A stretch of 64,000 bases of DNA from Ixodes scapularis (Eukaryota; Arthropoda; Arachnida; Ixodida; Ixodidae), in assembly GCF_016920785.2 (NCBI RefSeq), contig NW_024609857.1, positions 128,767,094-128,831,093 on the forward strand, given 5' to 3'. Shown piece after piece: positions 1 to 11,030 of this stretch (position 1 is its first letter; the number at the start of each line of letters is the position of its first letter). A model generated the notes under the pieces. It was not told the origin of the DNA and ran no database searches. It worked only from the letters and a program-made list of their open reading frames with translations. The position numbers and the translations under genes were made by a program.

Positions 1-2471
1 GACAAGCTGCGAGACGCGAAAGCAACTGTGCGGAGCTCGTGGCCATTTTGCTGCCGCAGGACAGCTCCCAAACCGCAGTCGGAAGCGTCGGTCGACACGT
101 TGACTGGAAGTGATGGATCGAACATGTGGAGAACAGTACTCGAAGAAAGCATTTCCTTGACTCTCCGAAAACTGCTGTCTGTTTCAGCTGACCAGATGAA
201 AGGCTCATTCTTGCGAAGCAGAACGCGCATAGGTTCGACGACTTCGGCCAAGCGTGGGACGAATTTGGAATAGTACTCGACAAGACCTAGGAACGACCGG
301 AGGGCCGCAACATCTATTGGCACTGGAGTGTTAATTATCGAGTCCACTTTCTCTGGAAGCGGTGCGATACCTTGTGCCGTGACCTTATGGCCTAGGAAGG
401 AAAGTTCTGGAACGTCGAAGAGGCATTTGTTGTTCAACTTCAGGCCGGCGTCCTTGACCTTCTGCAAGACCATTTTTAGATTCAAAAGATGTTCTTCTGC
501 ACTTGTCCCAAAGACTATCACATCGTCAATGTAGAACAACACTCCAGAGCAGCCATCAAGAATTTTGGCCATCATCTTCTGAAATGCCGCTGGGGCAGAA
601 GCTAACCCAAAACAAACTCTTTTGAATCGGAAGAGTCCTTCATGCGTAATGAATGCTGTCAGATCCCTGCTGTCAGGGTGCAAAAGAACCTGATGGTAGG
701 CGCAAGCCAAGTCAAGCTTTGAGAAGTGTGTCGCGCCTACCAAGGCATGAAGAAGTTCCTCTGTGTGAGGCAACGGGAAGCTGTCTGGTACAATAGCCTT
801 GTTAGGCTCCCGAAGGTCAACACAGATTCTGAAGCTGCCATCTTTCTTGTCAACGACAACAATGGGGGAAACCCATTCAGAAGCATCGATAGGTTCGATG
901 ATGTCAAGGCTCAGCAACCTGCGAAGTTCATCTGCTACTGGTTCCCGGAGTGAATATGGGAGACGACGAAGCTTCGAAATTACCGGCTGCACGCCTTGCC
1001 GAGTTTTGACACGATGCGTGAATCGCTTAGCAAGGCCCAACTCAGGACTGAAAAGTGAAACGAAATCGGGTGCCAAGGCTGGCGGAAGGTTTGCTTGCCT
1101 CGGTTGCCCTCTTGACTGCGTTGGAATGTGAGAAGGTGTCGGGTCATTGACACGCGGCGGCGGGACGACGGACGTGTGCAGGCACTCGAGAGTGGAACCC
1201 TGAATTCGAAGATTTAGAGCCTTAATGCCGTCGAGGCCAATCATACAGGTGCCTTGGCGAACGATGTAGAAAAGAAGTGGTGCAGAGCGCCCTTTAAATT
1301 GAACGTCTGCCTGAAAACACCCTAGCACGGAAATTGGACGCTTAGAAAAATCAAGCAAGGTGACGTGCGGAGCTGGAAGGAGCAAAACGCTTTCAAAATG
1401 TCGACGAAATGCGTGTTCAGACAGAATCGAAACAGACGACCCCGAGTCAACAAGAAATGTCAAGCTGACATCCGCTACGCCCACTTTTATGTATATTGCT
1501 CTGCGAGCAGAATGCTGCACGGTCAAAACTTGCTCAGAACTTCCACTTGACAAAACATCGTCATCAAAATCAACTTCACGAACCCTGCCTTGCGTTTGTC
1601 GCTTGCGGTTGCATACTCTCTGAAAGTGGCCCTTGACGCCGCAAAACGAACATTTCTTTCCCTGCGCTGGGCACTGTGACGCTGATGCGCGGTGGTTCCG
1701 CGAGCCGCACCGAAAACAGTGAGGTAAAACGGACCGGCTATCTCTGTCTCGTCGAGGGGGGCGGTGCCCCTGCGACGCACGTGAACCGCTCGCTTTCCTT
1801 GAAAAGTTCTGCTGACAATGCTCTTTTGGCTGTGAACTGGTTTTTCGCGAAGAATGCGGACGACGCACAGAAACAGGCTCGACTGAAGCAGAGAATTCCT
1901 TTAGTTCTTCAGCTGCTTGCTCAAACTGAAGAGCGATTCGTACTGCGCTCTCGAACGACAGGGAGGAACCCTCGAGTAGGGACCGTTCACGTACGCGATT
2001 GGAAGCAACGCCGGCAACAAATTGGTCACGGAGAGCCTCATCTTGTGAATTGAACGAACAATGCGAAACGAGCTGCCGTAAAGCAGCAACAAAGTCGTGA
2101 ACAGACTCGCCTGCGTGTTGGTTGCGGCGGTGGAAACGATGACGCTCGACGACTACGTTGCACGACGTCGAAAACTGCTTCCGTAAGGGGGCGAGTGCAG
2201 ACGCGTACACGTCAGTAGTGGCCGCGGTAGGCTTATCTTGAACTGCCGGTGCTGCGGCGCTTGACCCTGCAGGTAAAGTCCGGAAAACACGCTGCCCTTC
2301 CGCCCCCAAACAATGCAGAAGAATGGCCTTGCGTCGCTCTGGTGGGCACTCAGCTGCTCCGGACGCTAGAAGGTAGACTGTAAAAGTCTGCTCCCACTCC
2401 TCCCATGGCAGGGACGGACGGCCGGGCGTCTGGAGGAACGGCGGCGGCGGAGCGAGGCCGGGGAAGCTCAT
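1..2471 (-). CDS. Ty3/gypsy Gag-Pol polyprotein, runs off the left edge
   Basis: Read on the minus strand, one frame stays open from ATG at 2471 to base 1 (about 823 codons), with an in-frame TAG shortly upstream, so this is the first available start. The N-terminal part is Gag-like. Two zinc knuckles lie near residues 250 and 275: CX2CX4HX6C, then a canonical CX2CX4HX4C. The aspartic protease motif LVDSGSS is near residue 340. Reverse transcriptase follows, with PIVVVDKKDG near 535 and the catalytic box YIDDV near 647. The beginning of RNase H (TDASDCGLG) is near 795. Integrase would lie off the window. Gag and Pol share one frame with no stop or shift, as in some gypsy lineages. The absence of stops suggests a young copy. 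The Ty3/gypsy assignment is firm; the mag-like lineage is inferred from the single frame and short LTR. Confidence 0.93.
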   Translation of the reverse strand, partial: MSFPGLAPPPPFLQTPGRPSLPWEEWEQTFTVYLLASGAAECPPERRKAILLHCLGAEGQRVFRTLPAGSSAAAPAVQDKPTAATTDVYASALAPLRKQFSTSCNVVVERHRFHRRNQHAGESVHDFVAALRQLVSHCSFNSQDEALRDQFVAGVASNRVRERSLLEGSSLSFESAVRIALQFEQAAEELKEFSASVEPVSVRRPHSSRKTSSQPKEHCQQNFSRKASGSRASQGHRPPRRDRDSRSVLPHCFRCGSRNHRASASQCPAQGKKCSFCGVKGHFQRVCNRKRQTQGRVREVDFDDDVLSSGSSEQVLTVQHSARRAIYIKVGVADVSLTFLVDSGSSVSILSEHAFRRHFESVLLLPAPHVTLLDFSKRPISVLGCFQADVQFKGRSAPLLFYIVRQGTCMIGLDGIKALNLRIQGSTLECLHTSVVPPPRVNDPTPSHIPTQSRGQPRQANLPPALAPDFVSLFSPELGLAKRFTHRVKTRQGVQPVISKLRRLPYSLREPVADELRRLLSLDIIEPIDASEWVSPIVVVDKKDGSFRICVDLREPNKAIVPDSFPLPHTEELLHALVGATHFSKLDLACAYHQVLLHPDSRDLTAFITHEGLFRFKRVCFGLASAPAAFQKMMAKILDGCSGVLFYIDDVIVFGTSAEEHLLNLKMVLQKVKDAGLKLNNKCLFDVPELSFLGHKVTAQGIAPLPEKVDSIINTPVPIDVAALRSFLGLVEYYSKFVPRLAEVVEPMRVLLRKNEPFIWSAETDSSFRRVKEMLSSSTVLHMFDPSLPVNVSTDASDCGLGAVLRQQNGHELRTVAFASRSL

Positions 2472-2528
2472 GGCGGGGCGGGCGTAGCCGGACGGTACGG
2501 GATGCCGAAGGTAGCTTGGAACGGGCTA

Positions 2529-2543
2529 CATCCTCGTCGCCAA
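2529..2543 (-). other. Putative primer-binding site of the gypsy element
   Basis: On the minus strand TTGGCGACGAGGATG directly follows the inferred LTR end (...CATCACA) and precedes Gag by about 60 bases. A TGGCGAC... leader just inside the LTR is typical of Ty3/gypsy elements primed by a host tRNA. The tRNA was not determined. Confidence 0.55.
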
Positions 2544-2678
2544 TGTGATGTTTTCGAAGGACGGACGGAAAACAAACTTTATTCTGCACGATACATCAAA
2601 TATATACACAAAGGAAGGACGCGCCCCCTGGGGGTGAAAGAACACTAATGAATACCGAAACTGAATATAACAACAACA
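2544..2678 (-). repeat. Putative 5' LTR of the gypsy element
   Basis: Read on the minus strand the segment starts TGTTGTTG and ends CATCACA, giving TG...CA ends and a length of about 135 bp, short as in mag-like elements. It contains TATATATTTG and AATAAA, possible promoter and polyadenylation signals. The 3' LTR is outside the window, so the outer boundary is estimated. Confidence 0.5.
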
Positions 2679-3344
2679 GTGTATCGCACTGGCGTAGCCA
2701 GGATTTTATTTCGGGAGGGGTTCACTGGCATTCTCACCCCTACACATAACCCTACCAAACAGTTCAAGACGGAAAGGGGGTAGTCCCTCCTCGCTCGGAT
2801 TCTCGTGTGTACCCGGACACAGCCATCCTCCCTAGAAGATTAGCCCGTCGCTCAAAATTCATACAAAAGTTGCTTTGCCCACCCCGTTCACCCCGAAGCT
2901 GACAGTGCTGTGAAAAATGCGTGCTCGTTGGGCCAGCCACACTTTTGCCACATGATCACGCTCTCTCTCGCATAGCCACGTGCAGAGCATGAGGTCAGGT
3001 GATGAAAAGGAGGCGGCTGATTAGTCCGGCAAGCGCGTAGCTTCCACCACAATGTCAGCTAAGGGGTGAAGGGAATAAGTGAGGTCCGGTGTGGTGTGAC
3101 GTGCATTTGGACCCGCTGACGCGCTTTGGCGACCGCGGATGTATCTCAGCGAAAAGGCAAAGAGCTTACGAAGGGAAGGAGGTACGAAATAGTCCGCTCT
3201 GTTTCCAAATTTTCGTACCGAAAGTCGGGCTTTTGACTTTCTACCTTTTTTCTTTTGGCCTACTGAACGATGTGCTATCAGTACAATCTCAGTCTAAATT
3301 GATTTATCCCAGCCCAAAATTCGTTTCATGGGCCCTTTAACATA
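2679..3344. other. Unassigned intergenic sequence
   Basis: No coding signal is recognisable. The phrase CTGGCGTAGCCAGGATTTT near 2690 resembles one seen inverted near 35700 (GTGGCTACGCCACTG), so part of it is probably an old dispersed repeat. Confidence 0.4.
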
Positions 3345-3602
3345 AAACGGGTAAAGCTGCATTGTCATTTTTCAAAACGGAGCAGGCTTCATTTACAGGA
3401 CGAATATGGTGGCTTATTGTTCTACCATAGTTGCGGCCCACCAACTTTAAAAGCTTCTTTACAGCACATAACTCCCTCCGCTTTTTGATGTACCACTGCA
3501 TTACCAACGCGTGCCGGCCAGACAAAACAAAAAGCTAGCTATACTGTCATGAAAAAATTAAACAGCAACACACACAAAAAAAATTGCAAAATTAGAGCAA
3601 GT
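3345..3602 (-). repeat. Dispersed repeat, inverted copy of 34836-35098
   Basis: The minus strand matches the plus strand at 34836-35098 over most of its length. Shared landmarks are the TTTGCTCTAATTTT end, GACAGTATAGCTA, CGTTGGTAATGCAGTGGTA, CTTTTAAAGTTGGTGGGCCGC and GCTCAGTTTTGAAAA. No TIR or coding capacity was seen. It may be the end of a longer unidentified element. It abuts the degenerate hAT gene at 3603. Confidence 0.7.
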
Positions 3603-4039
3603 GTTTATGCTCAAACACTTAACAATATTTCAAGCCGCCATTAAAATGGCTGAGACAGATGAAGTCGAAATTTAGATGCCGCGAGTAACAAGTCGGCAAC
3701 GTCACCACTTTAACACTTCCGCTGGAAGCACAGAAGAGCATTTTAAGCGTTCCGTCTTCCTTGCTTTCATGGATTATCTGATCACAAAGTTAGATGGGAG
3801 ATTTAAAAAGCACCGGCGTACGTTGCAATTACTTTCGTCGCTTTTGCCTGCAAAGATATTAAAAACCGTTCCAGGTCTTGGCGCTGAAGAGTTTTTGGAG
3901 CTCCATTCAGGCCTGGTTTCATTTCCTGAACTCCAATGTGAGCTGCTCATATGGGCTGCCAAATGCAAGAGGGAGAAACGTGAAACGCCCGTCAGGTGTG
4001 CGCTACAGGCGGTCGCCCTCTGTCCGGAGGCCCTATATT
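3603..4039 (+). pseudogene. hAT transposase, N-terminal/central fragment (split gene, part 1)
   Basis: From 3676 the frame reads MPRVTSRQRHHFNT and continues through FKRSVFLAFMDYLITKLDGR to CPEALY. This resembles the region just before the C-terminal dimerisation domain of hAT / PRKRIR-like transposases, with its PRxxxRQxHRSN signature. A TAG codon lies immediately before the methionine, so the start is probably not original and the gene is degenerate. The frame stops exactly at 4039, where the terminal repeat of the 16.9-kb element begins. It resumes at 20950 with FPNVHRFL, the residues expected next in this family. The codons after 4039 belong to the inserted element. Confidence 0.8.
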
Positions 4040-4071
4040 CCCAGTTAAAAACAACCATTGGGTCCAATTAG
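4040..4071 (+). repeat. Left terminal inverted repeat of the BEN-Tnp2 element
   Basis: It begins CCCAGTTAAAAACAACC and continues ATTGGGTCCAATTAG. It is the reverse complement of 20918-20949 except at positions 7 and 13, and its inner end already contains the first CCAATTAG motif. Confidence 0.85.
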
Positions 4072-4345
4072 TTATCGACAATTAGAACCAATGGGGAATC
4101 CTATCTGTGATTTCGGACTTCTAATTAGAAAAAGTCAATTGGTTCCAATTAGTTATTGACAATTAGAACCAATGGGGAATCCTATCTGTGATTTCAGACT
4201 CCTAGTTAGAAAAAGTCAATTGGTTTCAATTGTCCAAATCTAATTGAACATCACCAATTGAAAACAATTGTGCACTGCCCATTGAATCGAGCCAATTAGG
4301 TATTGCCAATTGGACGCAACCAATTAGGCATGGCCAATTGGGAAA
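4063..4345. promoter_or_regulatory. Left subterminal array of CCAATTGG-like palindromes
   Basis: About fifteen variants of YCAATTRG occur in both orientations, for example TCCAATTAG at 4063 and 4144, GCCAATTGGA at 4306, ACCAATTAGG at 4319 and GCCAATTGGG at 4333. The first ~160 bp is a tandem duplication with an 81-bp period. Clustered short motifs just inside the ends are where transposon-encoded DNA-binding proteins such as TNPA bind in EnSpm elements. The motif matches the site known for BEN-solo proteins. Confidence 0.75.
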
Positions 4346-5014
4346 ATGTATTTGTGTTTTCGGAATTCTACGGTCTCCAAACTGGAAAAAAGAGCATTGG
4401 TCCGAACTGCTCAAATCTTATTCATAGATACCATTTGGGACATTCACTGGAGTCTTTATATATCTCAAACTTGAAAAAGTTGCAACTGGATCCAAAGGTA
4501 GATAATCAATACAGTTTTTATTTAACTAATCAAAAATCATTCCTAGCATTCAGGCACATCTTCGTCCAGGATTGCAGCAGCTGCGGCTTCCCTAAAACAA
4601 ATAGATGAATACATGTTAAATTACTTATGAGACTGCATAAACGATAAAATAAAGCTTAGAAACATATTAGAAAAACTTTTTGCTCTAAAGAGATTAGTTG
4701 TGGTGGTAAAACCGTGCAGGCATTGCACTAAAAACTGCAAAGAAATTAGCTGAGTGGCGAAAACCTTTAGGCCTTGCGTTATAAGAAAAACATCCCTGGG
4801 CGACTGGAACAGTTTAGTAAAACATTACGCGACAAAGCTTTTGCCCAGATTGGTAGCTTGCATATGCGATGCTTTAAGGCTACCAAGTTTCATTTGAGCC
4901 AATTGAGATATACTCTTTGCTACAAGGAGAAAAACAGTCAATTCAAAGGCATCTGTTTAAAGCCGGTGCACCTGGAAAATGTTTAAAGTCTGCGTAAGCT
5001 AGCACAGAGAAAAG

Positions 5015-8000
5015 CTAATAGAAAGATGGACATAGCTGAGTGAAGGATAATGCAACTAGAATGTACCTTCGCGTTTCCGCCCTCCTCAGCTCGCCAATTT
5101 TTTCATTGACGAGCTTGGTAACATCCTTGGCCAAGGGCTTGGCAAAGATCACGGGCATGCCGCCGGAAACAAGCCTGGCCACGTAAAGATCTGAAAAAAT
5201 AAGCTGTTTTACTCGAAACTGTCTACAAGCCCTATCATCAAAACTCACATAGACTGGTGACTAACATAATTGAAGGTTGACTACATTGATGAAGTACAGT
5301 AAATACTATCAGACATATTCTAGCAAACATGTTTTGCACTGCTGGCAGCAATCCGAATTGAAAAAGAGGGAAGCTGAAAAAGAAGGAAGCTGAACATTCA
5401 ATGGAGATCAGTAGCCGAGTGGTTAGCAGTGCACACCCCAGCTCGGAGAACTTGGAGTAAAAACTCGCACCGCAGAACCTGGGAATCAGGGATTCGATCT
5501 CCACTAATGCCCTTGTTTCAATCTGAATGACCTACATACTGTTGTGTGGTCGTGTATTATTACAGCATGTTAAAGATCACAGGGTTGCAGCCATACTGCA
5601 CTAAGCAAATTTCTGACCTATATCGTAAAGCAGAGGTGCAAAATGTAGAGGTCTCAACCCCCAGGGGATTGAAGGGAAATGGCAGAGTCTCGGAGAGCTC
5701 CCGAAAAAAAGCACACAAATTGGGTGGCAAGGGATTGCCGCGGCTGGCATTCAGGTGCCTTAGGGGCTGCATACCGGAAATGCTTTTGCACACGTCTCGT
5801 ACATACATGTCACCTTTCTGGATGGCTAACAGATATCATAGACCATTCATTGACAAAAGTCGTCATGCTACAGTTAAGTGAGCCATACAGATTTAATGAA
5901 TCGCCACCAAGGACACAGGTTCACGTCTGAAGTCTATAGAAGATATCGGGCGAAAATGCGCAGCGGGGACAGATCGCTCCCGCCTTCATTGTTTATGAGA
6001 AATGTCTAAAGGATATGATATTCTCCTTGCCCCTCCCCCCTGTTCCAATGTCATTGCTATAAATATATGTCGCCCGATTCCAGCAAAAGTTAACAGCAAG
6101 AGAAAGCAATAAAGAAAAAGTAACTAAACAAATTCCTAAGCAAAAAAGCACACCATGTTTTCACTGCATCAGCAGAGTAGTATACACCTTTTCTACACGG
6201 GAACCACCATCTTAAATTCTTGAACTTCCGGTATGCAAGAGAACATTGATTTTCTCTAAACTGCCAGTGGAACGTGTTATTGTTTAAATTGCAACCATCA
6301 CTCATTCTTGTTATGCCCCTGCATGTTTTTTTACTTGTCCTGCTTTGTAATCGATTCCTTTTTTTTCCGGCACATATAGCAGATATGGGGACAATGTGGC
6401 TGGGTATAAGACTAAGCGGAAAAGATGTGTTGCAAAGATTACATGTAACTGCCACGCCAGGTTGCGATGCATTGCACTACTTTTCTGCACATGCTTAGCT
6501 TTGAAAAACAAAAGCAAAAAACAAGCCGTTCAAACTCCATGCAAAATAGAAACAAAAACTACTAACCTTTCAGGACACCGAACTTGAGGGGACAGAGGGG
6601 CTGCTTCTTCTCACGGCCAGGGAACTTTGGGCAATGACGTCCTTAAAAAATTAGAAAAGTTTCTAATGAGATTTTACATTACATATCTATAAGGATTTTT
6701 TTATCACTAAGTAATGCAGTGCAATATACTATAAGCATTAAAAGCGTCTGTACTTACCTAGCACCGAGTTTTCCACGAGGACCTTAGCTCCATACATAGC
6801 CACGGCCACGTCCTTTACAAACACAATGTTCCTCTTTGCTACCGCCTGCAGCCATACAGAACGGTCAATCAAGGCACCTTTTCCGATGTCCACCTGAAAA
6901 TCAAGATAGTTGAAGTCACGAGAGGAATATAATGACACCATTAAAAAGCGATAGTGTCAGTGACATCAGAGGCCTGAAAACTTTTTGGCCTCAGTACCCT
7001 AAAGGAATCCTAAAACTGTAAGGCGACCTCCACCCACATATTCTGTGCTAGTTACGGGCATATACATTTATTCCAAAATTTTCAGTCCCTCAGACATCAC
7101 TCTGTAACACATCGGAGGATCGCGACACCCAGGTTTCGCATCTTTAGGTTAGATCACTGGCACTAAAACACTACCGATTCCAACTTGATACCAGCAAGGA
7201 CAAAGCTGTTAGGAAGAATGGGAAGAAGCTTTCAGTTAGCCTTAGAGCAACATGCCAAAGTTTCACCAATGCCTAAGCCAAGTGCCTTGGCAGAATATAA
7301 ACGTGCTACTTTGAGGCCTAGTGCAAGCTCCTTTTCCTTCACTTGCAACTTAGGCTTATGTGCCTGTATGTGATGTCAGCAATAAGCATAATGCTATTCT
7401 ATGAGCTTATTGATTAACCAGTTTCCTGCACAATGATGATGGAGCAGCACCATTGCGCTGCTATAATGCCATAAGCACTGCAGTACATTGGGATACCATG
7501 TGCTGTAGCAAATAGAAAAGACGCAACATGGAAAAGAGAGTTCCACTATTGTGTACGTTCCATAAGCCGGTAAGCTAAAGCAGTGGTCCTCAATCCATGA
7601 AGGAATTTGTCAGGTCTGCAAACCCCTACTCATTAGTAAAGCCTGGCAATAAGACTTCTCTATAGAGAACAAACACCCCACTTTTGTTTTTTTTTCTTCT
7701 GTCTGGGTCAATAAAAAAGTTCCCTTTAAACTAGCATTTAGATATAACTTCTGTCGTAATAATGTGCCAATCCAAAAGAGGGGTCCTCGATATATAGTTG
7801 GTTGTGAACCACTGTGCCCGGGTTTAGTTTGGAATGTAAAAGCAATTTTGCCTGTTGCAGGAGCACAAGGTTAGAGACTGTCAATGATGTTTGCTTGAAG
7901 ATCCCAAAATATACTATTTCTTTATCCATGTTGCAATTGTCCTTACATTTTAGCTTTTTTTTTGTATGAGAGACAGCTGACGTACCATGTCATCAGCATT

Positions 8001-10004
8001 TGCTGCCATGCCAGCATTCTGTATAGCAGGCAGTGCTGCAGGTTGAAGGTTAGCAGCCGGGGCATGGACAGCTGGCAGCTGGGGGAGGGCAAGAGGCAGG
8101 GAAGGGCCAGTAGCCAGGGCAGGGGCAGCAGCCAGGGCAGGGGCAGCAGCCAGGCCAGGGGCAGCAGCCACCCTGGGCAGAACTGCACCCAAGGGAGGAG
8201 CAGTAACCAGTGCAGGGACCGGGCGAGGAGCCAAGGCATGGGCAGCTGCCAGGGGAGGGCTCATCACTGGGGCAGGGGAATCCACCAGGCATGGGTCGTT
8301 GGCCACGACTTCAGCAGCACCATGATTAGCGGCAGCACCCGGCGCAGGTGGGGCTTCGGAATGGCACCTGCAGTTCCTTTCATCACCTGCAGAAGGCATC
8401 AAACAATGAATAAGACCTTTGTCCTTATATAAGAGTTGAAAACATCATACCTTTCATCGGAGACTCCACTTTCTTTATTACTATTTCTTGGAGGTTGACG
8501 TTCAGTTGCCTCAGTTGGTGAGCTTCCTTCTCCAACACCAAAATTCGCTTCTCTGCACGGTCGTACTTCTCTCGGAGAAGTTCCAACTCACTCTTCTCCG
8601 TGTTTGTTGCACTCATTTTCTTCCTTTTCATCCCCAAGATCTTCATAAAGTCTGGCTTGCTTGCTGAGGTTTGCCTCTCTTTGGTGTGTTTCAGAAATTG
8701 ACCATATGTTACTAATTTTTTTTCACACACACAGATCTGCAATGAGCAACATAGCAATATAGCTACCTTCTGAGCCTTGGCATTTTCCTTCTCCGTGGTT
8801 GAAGAGTCCTCAGAATAATCGGAGCTATCTATAACTTTCCGGACACGCAGCCGTCCCTCCTTCAGCTTGGTTTTCAGATTCTCTTCAGAGGCTAAGGATG
8901 ATGAAATTTATCAGCATGAAATAAAGCAGAGCACTTGTAAAAGCTTTGACTGATTATAATAACTAAAAAAAAAACAGTTGTCAAAAACCTTACAGGTAGG
9001 GAGGGTTCTTAAGATTCCACAAGTATTCGTTTTTTTCAAATGCTGAATTTATTTGTTCCTCTGAACAACTGTTTATATTAATTTTGATATGATAATTCCT
9101 TGTTTCGAAAGCCCACTGCCAAAAGCTTTTGGCTTTGTCTCTCTACCGACATTTAGGTTTCACAAAGTGAAGCTACTCAGTGGTTTCAAAGGTGGGTCTG
9201 TGTAGTATTTGTATATAGCCCATAATGCCGGCACCGAAAAAGAAGCCGATGCCGCGCGTGAAATAAACAGGGCCGGGCACCCGCGCTCGGGGTGCTCGAG
9301 ACTCAGAGACCATGACCAGCAGCCGGCGGTTGTCATTGCTTCTTTGAGCTTCAACGGCCTTGGTGTCCACGAAGGCATTTTGGGTTTGTGCTAACTTCCG
9401 GCATGCAATGTCCAAGACAATCCGCGACCCAGTCAAATACAATAAAGATCAGTGTCCGCGACACACCCGTGGTTGAGAACCACTAGTGCTAATAACCGAT
9501 CCTATGTTCGCGGGCACAATATTCCGAAATTGGGAAGCGATATGGTTTGTAATCGCGCGACGATTTCTTCAGGCGATTAATGTTCGCAATTGCAGGAAGT
9601 ATGTGGTTTAGAGTATCGATGCTGTAATTTGCACGTGCAGCAATACAATATTACACGATTTCAAGCAGGACGTTTGGGTCAGAACCCGCAGGCATGTGCT
9701 TGCTTGCACCCACCGCGCAGCACGCGCTGCGCGTGCAGGGCGGGAAGATAAAGCCGCGATATTTTCCTGCCAATACATATGTGGTACGCGGAGAGCTTTT
9801 AAACACTGGAACTGACCACCCAACAGAAGAGTAAGGGCTTTATAGAAGTCGCTCTTGCCATTATCCCCCAGTCCATTTCACGTTGTACTTCGTTTTGTCA
9901 TCATAGTCTTTCGGACCACTTGGATGGAAGTCCTTGACGAAAGATGTCGGCACAATCGCTTTTGTTTTATCGTCGACGTAACGTACATAGGCGTAGGTTG
10001 TCAT
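5015..10004 (-). CDS. BEND5-like BEN-domain protein, seven exons, transposon-borne
   Basis: Exons with consensus splice sites are 10004-9817, 8891-8767, 8736-8451, 8386-7986, 6893-6758, 6641-6567 and 5190-5015. Phases agree at every junction and the total is 462 codons including the stop, provided one extra G in the G run near 9866-9870 of exon 1 is discounted; as written exon 1 shifts into TAA. The N-terminus (MTTYAYVRYVDD...SFVKDFHP) resembles the start of BEND5. Exon 2 is acidic/serine-rich. Exon 3 has a coiled coil (SELELLREKYDRAEKRILVL). Exon 4 is alanine/proline-rich. Exons 5-7 form the BEN domain (VDIGKGALIDRSVWLQAV...VLVENSVLG). BEN domains are sequence-specific DNA binders in nuclear regulators. 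Its position inside the element, opposite the transposase, suggests it binds the subterminal CCAATTGG arrays. The family call is confident; the role is inferred. Confidence 0.82.
5402..5510 (+). repeat. tRNA-like SINE head (Ser/Leu type)
   Basis: An A-box-like GTAGCCGAGTGGTTAGCA is followed about 80 bases later by a B-box-like GGGATTCGATCTCCAC. GAGATC near the start can pair with GATCTC at the end, as in an acceptor stem. It sits in intron 6 of the BEN gene and is more likely a tRNA-derived SINE than a working tRNA. Confidence 0.55.
9178..9476. mobile_element. hAT-like MITE in intron 1 of the BEN gene
   Basis: The left end CAGTGGTTTCAAAGGTGGG and right end ...GTTGAGAACCACTAG are inverted repeats of the CAGTGGTT type. 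Flanks AAGCTACT and GTGCTAAT match at 5 of 8 positions, fitting an eroded 8-bp duplication. An open frame inside on the minus strand is incidental. Confidence 0.5.
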
Positions 10005-10973
10005 CGCGCACCAATTACCGTACGAAGACCGAAGAACCAAAGACTCGAAGTTATCCAAAGCACGGTGATCCAAAGAAACAAAGAAGCAGCAGGAAAGTCC
10101 TAAGGTTCGGCTTGGCTTTGGACTGCAATTAACACGGTCCCATATGGAGAGTGAAAAGGAACAAAGATTTCGTCCGTCCTTTAAAACAGAAAGGTTATTA
10201 ATGTTCATTAACCTTATCTGTTATTTTGTTAAAAAAAAACAATTTAAAAGCAAATTGTTTTTCTACATGCACTGTTCACCTGCAGAATAACGTTGCCTGC
10301 AGACGCTCTCGCCCGGTCGGCAGAATTGAAAAAGGCGGCAGCAGTAAACGCGCTTCTCTAGAGAACCTAGACGGCCTAGATTGCAAAAAGCTTAAATTAA
10401 AAGAAAAGCACGAAAGAACATCGCGCTTTTTTTTTTCGCTACGTGACAGGGCGACGCATGCGCACTTGTGGCAAATCTGCTTAGGACTCATGGTTTAAGT
10501 TGGTCCCTCTCTTTTATCTAGGCTCTCTACTCTGCCTACTGGCTTTATCTATACCGCTGTGGGCTCTACGGTACACTGCCGCTGCTCCAGGCTGCGTCGG
10601 GAGCGTGGGCAGCTTGCCATTTATATCGTCCTCTACGGAAGCTGACGTTTGTCGGCTCTCGCCGTCCAGACACGTTTATTGTCTCAAAGGTTGAAAGGTG
10701 GTGCCGACGATCTCTTCAACTTTGCTGTCCCATATGGTACGGGCAGTACGGGTACGGGGACAGTGCTACATCGGGCCCCGCTGTAATAAAAGCTAGCACC
10801 CCCTGCTCAAGATGCGAGTTACTGGGATTTCTAAGTCCCCAACAACGTTTTCGAACCGGTCTTTCTAAGAATGTATTGCACAGGAAAAAGACTAAATGCA
10901 TTAAATTCGAAATAAGGTGAACTGGGCCAGTTGGGTGACGTTATACATGACGGGGAAAACAGCTCAGAAAACG

Positions 10974-11030
10974 CGGACTACGAAGAACAAACACGCGTGT
11001 CCTGTCGTGTTTGCTCTTCTACGTAGTCCG
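10974..11030. repeat. Foldback palindrome
   Basis: CGGACTACGAAGA on the left pairs with TCTACGTAGTCCG on the right around an AACACGCGTGTCCTGTCGTGTT core. It resembles the foldbacks at 13984-14075, 51275-51405 and 58265-58320 in carrying a 'caggac' core. Confidence 0.6.

Noticed and set aside
5402..5510. Functional tRNA gene
   Set aside because: A and B boxes are present but the anticodon arm is not convincing and the spacing fits a SINE head.
7582..7815. hAT MITE (CAGTGGTCCTCAATC ... GTTGTGAACCACTG)
   Set aside because: The ends look alike but no target duplication is visible and the interior gives no support; too weak to list as a feature.
7962..8432. 156-codon serine/glycine-rich plus-strand frame
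   Set aside because: It is the antisense shadow of the alanine/proline-rich exon 4 of the BEN gene.
9173..9442. Possible mitochondrial-type membrane protein on the minus strand (GIGFFFGAGIMGYIQIL)
   Set aside because: The frame lies within a hAT-like MITE in an intron and ends at its terminal repeat; no family fits.
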